Shown one piece after another: positions 1-6,002 of a stretch of 19,731 nt of DNA. Position 1 is the first letter of the stretch; every line of letters starts with the position of its first letter. Origin of the DNA: CAZTGB01 sp964612965. Lineage in GTDB: Bacteria > Patescibacteriota > Microgenomatia > UBA8517. Where the stretch lies: NCBI GenBank assembly GCA_964612965.1, contig CAZTGB010000013.1, positions 1-19,731 on the forward strand, read 5' to 3'. The notes beneath the pieces were generated by a model, which saw nothing but the letters and a program-made list of their open reading frames with translations, was not told the DNA's origin and searched no databases. A program made the position numbers and the translations under genes.

Positions 1-287
1 ATTACAATCTTAGTATACTTTTTGACAATTTTCTCGGTGGGAGCTTTTGATACATTCACAAAAAGCCCTTCACAAAACTTGATTACTTCACTCTTTGATA
101 GATCAAACTTTCCAGAATGTCTAATGACCTCATCAAGAATAACCTCACTTATAACACCCTCAACCTTGCCTTTTCTGACAAAATTTAAGACTTTGGCAGA
201 TCCACCTTTGGGAGAATTTAGACCCGAAAGGACAACTGAAGCATTAAATAAGACCTTTTTTCTTAAGTTCTTTTGATTCTTTTTCAT
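1..287 (-). CDS. PIN-domain toxin, 3' part beyond window edge (partial)
   Basis: Probable ribonuclease toxin of a type II toxin-antitoxin pair. The frame is open from an ATG at 287 to the window edge (95 codons seen). After a basic start it reads VLFNASVVLSGL, then SPKGGSAKVLNFV and an ISEVILDEV segment. That is the layout of the PIN-family putative toxin group (COG1569-like): first beta strand with an acidic residue, a PxGGSAK loop, then a conserved Glu in the next strand/helix. The start lies 44 nt inside the upstream AbrB-type gene in another frame, typical of coupled antitoxin-toxin pairs. Oddity: the position expected to be the first catalytic Asp is Asn (FNAS rather than LDTN), so activity is uncertain. 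The remaining catalytic acids are outside the window. Family assignment is by pattern only. Confidence 0.72.
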   Translation of the reverse strand, partial: MKKNQKNLRKKVLFNASVVLSGLNSPKGGSAKVLNFVRKGKVEGVISEVILDEVIRHSGKFDLSKSEVIKFCEGLFVNVSKAPTEKIVKKYTKIV

Positions 288-498
288 CTAATTCAAAAAA
301 CTCGTTAATTTCCGGGTCAGAATAGCTTCTAACTTGATAAGAAAGAGTTTTAATTGGTTCTATCACCAATTTCCTGCCAGATCTAGTTATTTTGGCAATC
401 CCATTTTCATCAAAAAGCCCTTCTCTCAATCTTTTCGGGACTGTAAAAACTCCTCTGGGTTGAAGTTTAATTATATCTTCATAAGAATAAGTTTGCAT
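244..498 (-). CDS. AbrB/SpoVT-type antitoxin
   Basis: 84-aa swapped-hairpin DNA-binding protein, the likely antitoxin of the PIN toxin that overlaps its 3' end. The first 50 residues show the AbrB/MazE pattern: LQPRGVFTVPKRLREGL, a turn, then GIAKITRSGRKLVIEPI. The acidic C-terminal tail (about residues 60-84, rich in Glu, Asp and Lys) is the usual toxin-neutralising segment. The gene is first in its operon, directly behind a near-consensus promoter with an overlapping palindrome, which suggests autorepression by the antitoxin. The ATG at 498 is only 7 nt from the -10 box, so the mRNA is probably leaderless. It lies 64 nt downstream of the cyclodeaminase gene on the same strand. Confidence 0.85.
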   Translation of the reverse strand: MQTYSYEDIIKLQPRGVFTVPKRLREGLFDENGIAKITRSGRKLVIEPIKTLSYQVRSYSDPEINEFFELDEKESKELKKKGLI

Positions 499-505
499 AC
501 TTACG

Positions 506-534
506 ATAATACGTTAATTCCGTATTTCTGTCAA
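506..534 (-). promoter_or_regulatory. Sigma-70-type promoter of the first AbrB/PIN module
   Basis: Read on the minus strand: -35 TTGACA at 534-529 (perfect match), 17-nt spacer, -10 TATTAT at 511-506. Seven bases separate the -10 box from the ATG at 498, placing the predicted transcription start at or beside the start codon. Confidence 0.8.
508..526. promoter_or_regulatory. Palindromic operator candidate in the AbrB promoter
   Basis: Perfect inverted repeat AATACG (508-513) / CGTATT (521-526) with a 7-nt spacer. It sits between, and partly over, the -10 and -35 boxes. A dimeric AbrB-type antitoxin bound here would block polymerase, so this is the expected autoregulatory operator. Binding is inferred. 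Confidence 0.6.
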
Positions 535-562
535 GTATTTTTCAGAACTTTTTCAAAGACTT

Positions 563-1087
563 TTACGGCGCATCTAGCGATGCTAAGCTTTGCTTATTAA
601 TCTTGATATTCTCAAGTGCAGACTTAGCTGATGCTTGTGCTAAGTGAACTGCGGTTTTGGCATCTGAGTGTGCATTTTTGTTACCAATTTTGCCTATATG
701 TATAGCTAATTTTTCAGTTTCACCTGCTAGTTTTCTAACTTGAAGCGGAACTTCAATTGCGTATTTAAGAGATTTTTTGATTTGTTCTTTGTTTTTAGCT
801 TTATGGGGACCCCCTTTATAAGCCTTCATTACTTTATCAAAAGCTTTTTTGTCTTCTTCTGCTAATTTGTCAAACTTCCTTTTAATCTCAAGTGCGTTTT
901 TGTGAATTTTGATAACATCCTTTTGAACTTTCTCATAGCCCTTTTTACCGAGGGTTAAATTGCAAACCATTTCAACCAGGGAGGCTGCAAAGCCTCCGGC
1001 AAGAGCTGCTACAACTCCTCCTCCTGGGGTTGCACTTTTACTTCCCAATTCTTTTTGAAACTGAGCTAAGGTTTTACTTTGTATCAT
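563..1087 (-). CDS. fchA: Formiminotetrahydrofolate cyclodeaminase / methenyl-THF cyclohydrolase family protein
   Basis: Cytoplasmic folate enzyme of the FTCD_C/FchA family. It converts 5-formimino-THF to 5,10-methenyl-THF plus ammonia, or interconverts methenyl- and 10-formyl-THF in FchA members. The 174-aa all-helical protein carries the family signature near the N-terminus, SATPGGGVVAALAGGFAASL (residues 18-37), followed by the Lys- and Glu-rich helices typical of the fold. The ATG overlaps the stop of the formiminotransferase gene (ATGA, 1084-1087), so the two are translationally coupled and act as the two halves of the fused animal FTCD enzyme. The last 12 codons run through a small repeat (584-596) and hairpin, so the C-terminus may have been extended by a repeat. 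Which of the two reactions dominates cannot be told from sequence. Confidence 0.85.
   Translation of the reverse strand: MIQSKTLAQFQKELGSKSATPGGGVVAALAGGFAASLVEMVCNLTLGKKGYEKVQKDVIKIHKNALEIKRKFDKLAEEDKKAFDKVMKAYKGGPHKAKNKEQIKKSLKYAIEVPLQVRKLAGETEKLAIHIGKIGNKNAHSDAKTAVHLAQASAKSALENIKINKQSLASLDAP
584..596. repeat. Short dispersed repeat, copy inside the fchA 3' end
   Basis: The minus strand reads TAAGCAAAGCTTA, followed by a small hairpin (GCATC, loop GCTA, GATGC). The core TAAGCAAAGCTT recurs in the def-fmt spacer at 15561-15572, again followed by a small hairpin. Here it is translated as part of the last codons of fchA. Confidence 0.4.
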
Positions 1088-1962
1088 TCGTATAGTTTGT
1101 TTTCTAGTACTTGATCGCTTTTAAAAGCGTCTGCTTTAAAAGTGGTTTTTACAGCACTAACTAATGCCTCCATTGGGATCATTCCATATATCTCACTATT
1201 CTTAATTTTAACACCCACCTCAAGTGCTAGTTTTTCAATCTGTCGGTAAACCTCAGCAAAATTTGTTATTTCAAAATCAACTAAGTTCATGGAAACTTGA
1301 GCCAGTCCATCGACTTCAAAACCCAACGCCTTAACAGCTTTAAGTCCTCCATCTTTTTCACGAATCTTTTTGGCAATATCTTTGGCAACATTAACGTCTT
1401 TTGTACCTAAGTTAACATTAAAAGCTATTAAGTATTTACGGGCTCCAATTACTGTTGCCCCCGCTGTAGCATGAGTTTTATCTGGACCAAAGTCTGGAGT
1501 TTTCATTTTAACCTTCAGTCCTTCATATTCGCCCACTCTAATATCAGCCAAGTTTCTGTTCTCGGGGGTTCTTGCTGAAGCCTCATACAAAAAGACTGGG
1601 ATATTAAGTTCACCAGCAACTTTTTTGGCTAGTTTATTTGATAACTCAACACACTCATCCATTGAAATTCCTGATACAGGAACAAAAGGAACTACATCAG
1701 TGGCCCCTATTCTTGGGTGTTCCCCAACATGTTTATTCATATCAATTAGTTTGGTTGCCACCTTAATTGATTCAAAGACTGAAGTTAGAACATCTGTTGG
1801 GCTACCTACCACTGTAAACAAACATCTATTATGTGAGGCGTTATATTCAAGTTCAAAGACTTTAACTCCGGAAACTTTCTTTGCTGCCTCAAAAATAGCA
1901 TTAATAACTTTAAGATCTTTTCCTTCACTGAAATTTGGGACGCATTCAACTATTTTTTGCAT
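1084..1962 (-). CDS. ftcD: Glutamate formiminotransferase family protein
   Basis: Transfers the formimino group of N-formiminoglutamate to tetrahydrofolate. Some members are known to stand in for 5-formyl-THF cycloligase. The 292-aa length fits the stand-alone N- plus C-subdomain transferase. It opens MQKIVECVPNFSEGKD, the family hallmark, has ASHNRCLFT (residues 42-50), and GEHPRIGATDVVPFVP with His82 at the position of the catalytic His of mammalian FTCD. TAGATVIGARKYLIAFNVNL is the second-subdomain signature. No histidine-degradation genes are in view, so a role in recycling folate for the neighbouring thymidylate genes is an inference. The start overlaps the 3' end of the upstream PIN toxin gene by 17 nt, and a diverged copy of its first ~40 bp lies at 2647-2686. 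No Shine-Dalgarno is visible. Confidence 0.92.
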   Translation of the reverse strand: MQKIVECVPNFSEGKDLKVINAIFEAAKKVSGVKVFELEYNASHNRCLFTVVGSPTDVLTSVFESIKVATKLIDMNKHVGEHPRIGATDVVPFVPVSGISMDECVELSNKLAKKVAGELNIPVFLYEASARTPENRNLADIRVGEYEGLKVKMKTPDFGPDKTHATAGATVIGARKYLIAFNVNLGTKDVNVAKDIAKKIREKDGGLKAVKALGFEVDGLAQVSMNLVDFEITNFAEVYRQIEKLALEVGVKIKNSEIYGMIPMEALVSAVKTTFKADAFKSDQVLENKLYE

Positions 1963-2338
1963 ATTTATTCAATTTTTTATCGAATGTGAACAAATCGAAA
2001 CCTAATGATTTTGATTTAGCGATCAGAAAACAGTCCACAAATTCTAAAGTGGTGTTTTTAAATATTTTTATTGCTTCTAAAAAAATAGGAGTATTTTCAG
2101 TCCTAATATATTCAGTTGAAATAAGTGGCTCGATCGCGGTTAATAATGTTTCTTTACTATATTGATAGTAGCTTCTCAATGCAAAAAGAGTTTCAAAAAC
2201 TACTACTTCAGAAAGTAAAATTATTAGATTTCCATTTTTTGCTTTTTTAACTAAACTTTCGACTTTTTTATGCTGGCTAGGGATATCATTGAGTAAAAAT
2301 CTAAGAATAGCGTTTGTATCTATAATGAACGTTTTCAT
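1946..2338 (-). CDS. PIN-domain ribonuclease toxin (VapC-like)
   Basis: 130-aa PIN-domain protein with the acidic residues of an active metal-dependent RNase all present: Asp in FIIDTNAILRFLL near the N-terminus, Glu in EVVVFETLFAL, Asp in TLEFVDCFLIAKS and Asp in LFTFDKKL. VapC-type toxins cleave tRNA or rRNA and stop growth when the antitoxin decays. The start overlaps the stop of the AbrB-type gene (ATGA, 2335-2338), the usual antitoxin-first arrangement. The final codons (YAKNS and the stop) come from the sequence that also encodes the beginning of the formiminotransferase gene. This suggests the toxin ORF was spliced onto that gene's 5' end and took its stop codon from it. Confidence 0.88.
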   Translation of the reverse strand: MKTFIIDTNAILRFLLNDIPSQHKKVESLVKKAKNGNLIILLSEVVVFETLFALRSYYQYSKETLLTAIEPLISTEYIRTENTPIFLEAIKIFKNTTLEFVDCFLIAKSKSLGFDLFTFDKKLNKYAKNS

Positions 2339-2592
2339 TTATGAAGCTTCGGCCTTGGCTTTCTAAAAGCCATATAGGTCCCAAAAAGGTCGTGAAGTTC
2401 TGAATTAGACAATGGCTTTTTTGTGGTTTTAAATGTTCCAGAAAGTTCCAAAAAATCTTTAATTGGCTTGAATAATATTCCTTCGCTTGTTTCGTAAGCA
2501 ACAGCCTTACTGGGCTTTTTAAAGCCAAACTTTCTAAGAAGTTTTACTGGCAGACTAATTTGCCCTTGAGATGTAATGGAAACTGGGTACAT
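2335..2592 (-). CDS. AbrB/SpoVT-type antitoxin
   Basis: 85-aa AbrB/MazE-type DNA-binding antitoxin of the downstream PIN toxin. The N-terminal hairpin MYPVSITSQGQISLPVKLLR is classic for the family, with a TSEGILFKPI strand at about residues 35-45. The Lys/Pro-rich tail (KTTKKPLSNSELHDLFGTY) is the likely toxin-binding region. The ATG at 2592 follows the -10 hexamer by 6 nt, so the transcript is predicted leaderless. It is a different family branch from the antitoxin at 244-498, with little shared sequence beyond the fold. The gene sits between two copies of the formiminotransferase 5' end, marking the module as an insertion. Confidence 0.88.
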   Translation of the reverse strand: MYPVSITSQGQISLPVKLLRKFGFKKPSKAVAYETSEGILFKPIKDFLELSGTFKTTKKPLSNSELHDLFGTYMAFRKPRPKLHK

Positions 2593-2598
2593 GCATTG

Positions 2599-2627
2599 AA
2601 TTTATCAAATTGCATTACTTTTGTCAA
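2599..2627 (-). promoter_or_regulatory. Promoter of the second AbrB/PIN module
   Basis: Minus strand: -35 TTGACA at 2627-2622 (perfect), 17-nt spacer, -10 TAAATT at 2604-2599, then six bases to the ATG at 2592. The predicted transcription start falls on the A of the start codon. Confidence 0.78.
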
Positions 2628-2636
2628 ATTACATTA
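2601..2636. promoter_or_regulatory. 17-bp direct-repeat operator candidate
   Basis: Two tandem 17-bp copies at 2601-2617 and 2620-2636 share the plus-strand pattern TTT(A/G)TCAAATT(G/A)CATTA, with 15 of 17 identical. They cover the -10, spacer and -35 of the antitoxin promoter, as expected for an autorepressor that binds directly repeated sites. Confidence 0.6.
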
Positions 2637-2638
2637 CA

Positions 2639-2692
2639 TTAAGTACTTTCGCTGAAATTTGGGGCACATTCAACTATTTTTTGCATAGACAT
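2639..2692 (-). pseudogene. 5' stub of a formiminotransferase gene
   Basis: An ATG at 2692 (or 2686) opens MSMQKIVECAPNFSEST and then a TAA at 2641-2639. It matches the start of the intact gene at 1962 (MQKIVECVPNFSEGK). In DNA, 36 of 40 positions agree between 2647-2686 and 1923-1962, and similarity stops where the AbrB promoter region begins. It lies 10 nt after the probable tmk stop, where the native gene of the operon would have begun. It is most likely the leftover 5' end of the original gene, cut off by arrival of the toxin-antitoxin cassette. Confidence 0.7.
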
Positions 2693-2702
2693 TTGATTAT
2701 AT

Positions 2703-3625
2703 CTAATACCCTCGTTCTCGACCGCTATAGACATTTTCCATTCCAAGCCTTTGCCAATCAGAATGCATTTTACTACGCAAGGTCTCTTTTGAAGGAAAAT
2801 TAANNNNNNNNNNGATCTTGCCTCTTCTGTCATGGCGCGGTGACGATCTATATCAAAAGTTTTTACATATTTATCCTCTGGTGAAAAAACATGAGTTTCA
2901 TTGGTTTCGACAATAAAACGCGCTTGCTCTGTGAATTCTCTTTCTAATTTTATAATTTCGTCTTCGTTGAAGAATTTATCTTCTTTTGAGGCAAATTTAC
3001 AAACAATGTCTAATTTTATTTTAGCTGCTTTAACCCACGGGTCATCAAAACAATCAAAAACCACACATCTATCTTTGTTTGCTCTTGCATAGTCTAGATA
3101 GTTGTGACGGATTTGATTAAGTACTTCCGCATTTTGAGAATCTCTCCAATCCGGCTCTCTTTGACCCTTTTCTTTATAGGAAGCCTTCATTCTGACTATT
3201 GTTTCTTCAACTGGTATGTCGATAATTACAAATTTTCCCGGAACATTCATAAATGGCCTATTTATGTCTTCAATATAACTAACATCGGCTCCATCAACTG
3301 ACTGTAATGCAATCGTGCTTAGCCAAGACCTATCTTTTAGTAGTACTCCTTTTGGATTTTCGTTCAAAAATGGAATTTGTCTTTTTATATGAAGTTCCGA
3401 TCTTGAAGCAGTATAAAGTAATGTGTTAGTTGTTGCAGCCATATCCCTATATTTCGGGTCACGAAGGACAGGTCTTATTACTTCCTCCCCTAATGGAGTT
3501 CCTCCCGGCTCTCTAACAGCGAGAATGGGAAAGTCAGTTGTCTCTTTAAATAAAATCCAAGTTAATACAAATAATAAGCTTTTACCTCCACCTTCATTTC
3601 CCTCTAACGCATAACTCATTCCCAT
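2703..3625 (-). CDS. tmk: Thymidylate kinase with C-terminal extension, interrupted by assembly gap
   Basis: Phosphorylates dTMP to dTDP. 270 residues precede the gap: P-loop EGNEGGGKS (Lys15), the thymidylate-kinase signature REPGGTPLGEE (from residue 38), a DR motif (KDRSWLS, Asp98-Arg99), and a LID-like Arg-rich stretch KEKGQREPDWRDS. Canonical Tmk ends near 205-215 aa; this one continues with a charged region (about 210-270) of unknown role. Beyond the Ns, one minus-strand frame reads NFPSKETLRSKM through GRERGY and a TAG at 2705-2703. It looks like a natural C-terminus but is one frame off if exactly 10 bases are missing, so the real gap length should be 2 mod 3. Reading straight through the Ns would wrongly fuse tmk to the formiminotransferase stub. 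It is third in the dcd-thyX-tmk run. The ATG at 3625 is the first usable start after an in-frame TGA. Confidence 0.85.
2804..2813. other. Assembly gap (10 N)
   Basis: Ten undetermined bases. The round number suggests an arbitrary scaffold spacer rather than a measured gap. It falls inside the 3' part of tmk. Confidence 0.97.
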
Positions 3626-3669
3626 AGTGACTGAACCTACATCACTTTTACTAAAACTTCAAGGAGAAA

Positions 3670-5223
3670 TTACTTTTTTATAAGCCATCTGAATATGGGC
3701 CAGCTCTGTACTTGAAGTGTATTTATCAATTCAGTGCTTGGTCCTTTTATATCGGGGTGTGCACCTCCTGATGCTCGGAGTTTTAATAAGTGAAACACAT
3801 CCATTGCACTTATTCTCATAGTTACCGGGATAACATCTGCTCGTGCAGCAAAATATGGTATAAATGAACTATATCCAGGGCCTAATTTTCGGATTATATC
3901 TCTCGCTTTTTTATTCAAGCTAATGCCATATTCATAATCACTACTTAACCTTAATTCTTCATATACTTTAGGGGTAGTATGAGTAGATGAATCAAAATCT
4001 CCAACAATAAATGTTGCTAACCTATGTCTAACTAATTCATAAAAGGCTCCAATCGATATATTAAAATTACCAACAACTTGGATCATTTCTAACTCCTTTG
4101 GGGGTTTGTCGTGGAGTCCAAATCCACTGAATATAGTCTGTATCATATCCCCCACTTTTTCATCAGGTCTACTTTTTAAAGAGTCGTGAATTTGCCTTAC
4201 AGATAATTTTGATCCATTGGCTAGAAACGCAGATAGAAATATTCTTTCAGCATTCTCAGTCACTTTGACGTTTATTAAACCCACCTTATCTATCACAAAT
4301 TGACCATTTTCCAAACTCAACTCTTTTAAGATGCCCTGTCTTTTTTGTTCTAACGAAATCTCAAAACTACTAGGTTCTGTGTATTTCATTAGTGTAGGTA
4401 AACCTCTTTCTGCTAAATCACGTAGAGTATTAGAAATTTTTACAGTCTCAGGTAGATCACTCGCGCCAAGTTTTGCAATTCCCTCACGTAGTGAAAGTGC
4501 GCTGTTGGGGTGCATCGCTAAATGATTCAAAAAACTCTGGTTTGTAACCTGCCTTGCATCGTCTAAAGCATGGTTCAAAACCCTCCATCTAAACTGCCAT
4601 CCTTTTTCACCTTCGGTCTGTTTTAAAGTTAGCAGATAATGTTCTAATCCCTTTTTTGTTAAATGACTATAGACTTCATATACTTTGCGGTTTATCGCCT
4701 CCAACTCTGCCTGTTTACTTCCCAATTCTTTAGGAACTCTCCAATAATCAACTGGAAATATGCCACCCCTACTTGAAAATGCTTCAAACCCAAAATGTCT
4801 TAATGAGCAAATATCACGCAGTCCCGAAAGTACCGACACTCCTTCCATGATAATTGGAGAATCTCCAGTATTTTCTCCCCAGCCCGCGTTAACCTGTTCT
4901 AATATGCTGGTGTGTGAAATTTCATTTGAACTCCTTGCTGACAGTGTATATGCCAAGAAAAAATCGGCGGTAGCTTCTGGATTACCTCTACCTTCTAAAA
5001 TTTTTAGAGCTAAGTTGTTGTATGAAATTGCGGTTCTGTCTCCCATCGCGATAACCCTAGCTCTTTCTTCTCGAGTTAAGTCACAATGTGGATCTAAAAA
5101 ATTTATTGTGGAATTATAAATAACTTGTTCCTGTTTTGGAGTACGTTCTTCAATTATAAAGTTGACTTTGTCGGCTAGGGGCAATTCTTCAAATTTTCTT
5201 TTAGTATCTCGATCTAATGCCAT
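3670..5223 (-). CDS. thyX: Tandem-domain flavin-dependent thymidylate synthase (ThyX family)
   Basis: 517 aa, about twice the usual ThyX length, with two ThyX-like halves. ThyX makes dTMP from dUMP using FAD, NADPH and methylene-THF. The first half (about 60-285) has an EGVSVLSGLRD helix and a degenerate RHF...SSR motif (Arg142-His143) where the ThyX motif would sit, plus DDARQVTNQSFLNH as the folate/flavin-side helix. The second half (about 320-517) has HDKPPKE (371-377), FYELVRHRLATF with an intact RHR (399-401), and PVTMRISAMDVFHLLKLR followed by GGAHPDI, which corresponds to the C-terminal helix of ThyX. It follows dcd by 31 nt and precedes tmk by 44 nt, so the three steps from dCTP to dTDP are linked. 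Which half is catalytic is not certain; the second keeps more of the motifs. Confidence 0.83.
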   Translation of the reverse strand: MALDRDTKRKFEELPLADKVNFIIEERTPKQEQVIYNSTINFLDPHCDLTREERARVIAMGDRTAISYNNLALKILEGRGNPEATADFFLAYTLSARSSNEISHTSILEQVNAGWGENTGDSPIIMEGVSVLSGLRDICSLRHFGFEAFSSRGGIFPVDYWRVPKELGSKQAELEAINRKVYEVYSHLTKKGLEHYLLTLKQTEGEKGWQFRWRVLNHALDDARQVTNQSFLNHLAMHPNSALSLREGIAKLGASDLPETVKISNTLRDLAERGLPTLMKYTEPSSFEISLEQKRQGILKELSLENGQFVIDKVGLINVKVTENAERIFLSAFLANGSKLSVRQIHDSLKSRPDEKVGDMIQTIFSGFGLHDKPPKELEMIQVVGNFNISIGAFYELVRHRLATFIVGDFDSSTHTTPKVYEELRLSSDYEYGISLNKKARDIIRKLGPGYSSFIPYFAARADVIPVTMRISAMDVFHLLKLRASGGAHPDIKGPSTELINTLQVQSWPIFRWLIKK

Positions 5224-5254
5224 GCTTTATTTATTATCCCCACTTCCATGAATT

Positions 5255-5959
5255 TTATTCTTTTGCATACTTTGAAAAATGCCCTAAGTCTTTGTCTTTA
5301 TAAAGCTTGGGTAACATATCTTCTGGTTTCCAGTTTTTTCTTAAACTTTTAATATCGTCTGATGTTTGATATTTACCTTTTATATTGTATTTATCTATTT
5401 CAGGCACTTTTACTGTTTCATGAAAAATGATTTGCGCAATGCGAAGACCTACAGGTAATGGAATTATTGCATTACTAAAGTTGGTTATCTCCATTGTCCA
5501 GCGATTTACATATCCAATATCTCCCCAACCCGCGCATTTACAAACTCCAATTCCAATTCTTCCAATCGAACTTCTTGCCCTCATTTCAGTTGTCACCGCA
5601 GGGAGTTCTTTAGTTCCATTTTTTCCACCAATGAACTCAATTGTGTGGGCAAGTATTGTTTCACCAGGAGCTATTAAAACAACTTTGTCTTTATTTTTAA
5701 GTCCGTGGAATGGATTTAATTTCGATTTTATTTCAGAAACCAAAACCGCCTCCTCGCAATCATCGTACATTCTTCTAACTGACTTTTCATAGAAGGGATT
5801 AAGTACTTGTGAGTGTTTAATTGGATCCTGTCTAAAGAAGAGTCCACCGAGCCTTACATCATAGCTGGAGTTGGCTACATTATCTGGATTAAAGGGAAAA
5901 ATAATAATGTTTCCGGCTTTCAAATGTTTTAATATCTCTGGCTTAGAAAGAACTGACAT
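5255..5959 (-). CDS. dcd: dCTP deaminase / dUTPase superfamily protein
   Basis: Trimeric nucleotide hydrolase fold that deaminates dCTP (some members also release dUMP directly), feeding the ThyX encoded next. From the ATG at 5959 it is 234 aa. Motifs: SSYDVRLGG (31-39), MRARSSIGRIGI (126-137, the Ser/Arg nucleotide-binding loop), AGWGDIGYVNRWTMEITN with Glu157 at the catalytic Glu position of Dcd, GLRIAQIIF, and a KGKYQ motif near the C-terminus. A further in-frame TTG at 5980 would add seven Cys-rich residues unlike the family, so the ATG is preferred. It is longer than typical Dcd (~190 aa), with an insert around residues 40-90 and a C-terminal tail. Dcd versus bifunctional Dcd-Dut cannot be decided by eye. 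Confidence 0.88.
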   Translation of the reverse strand: MSVLSKPEILKHLKAGNIIIFPFNPDNVANSSYDVRLGGLFFRQDPIKHSQVLNPFYEKSVRRMYDDCEEAVLVSEIKSKLNPFHGLKNKDKVVLIAPGETILAHTIEFIGGKNGTKELPAVTTEMRARSSIGRIGIGVCKCAGWGDIGYVNRWTMEITNFSNAIIPLPVGLRIAQIIFHETVKVPEIDKYNIKGKYQTSDDIKSLRKNWKPEDMLPKLYKDKDLGHFSKYAKE

Positions 5960-6002
5960 TATATTGCAACAATCTAACAACTAATACCTTAAAAATCAAT
6001 GA

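Noticed and set aside
1625..2165. Plus-strand open frames opposite ftcD, PIN and thyX genes
   Set aside because: They lie antisense to genes with clear family motifs, have low-complexity composition and no promoter or start context.
2696..2701. TATAAT just before the formiminotransferase stub as an active promoter
   Set aside because: It is only 3 nt from the first ATG, lacks a -35 and overlaps the tmk stop region. It may be chance in AT-rich sequence.
2639..3625. One long minus-strand protein joining thymidylate kinase to the formiminotransferase start
   Set aside because: It only exists by reading ten Ns as 10 real bases. The post-gap frame is arbitrary, and another frame gives a natural C-terminus followed by a stop.
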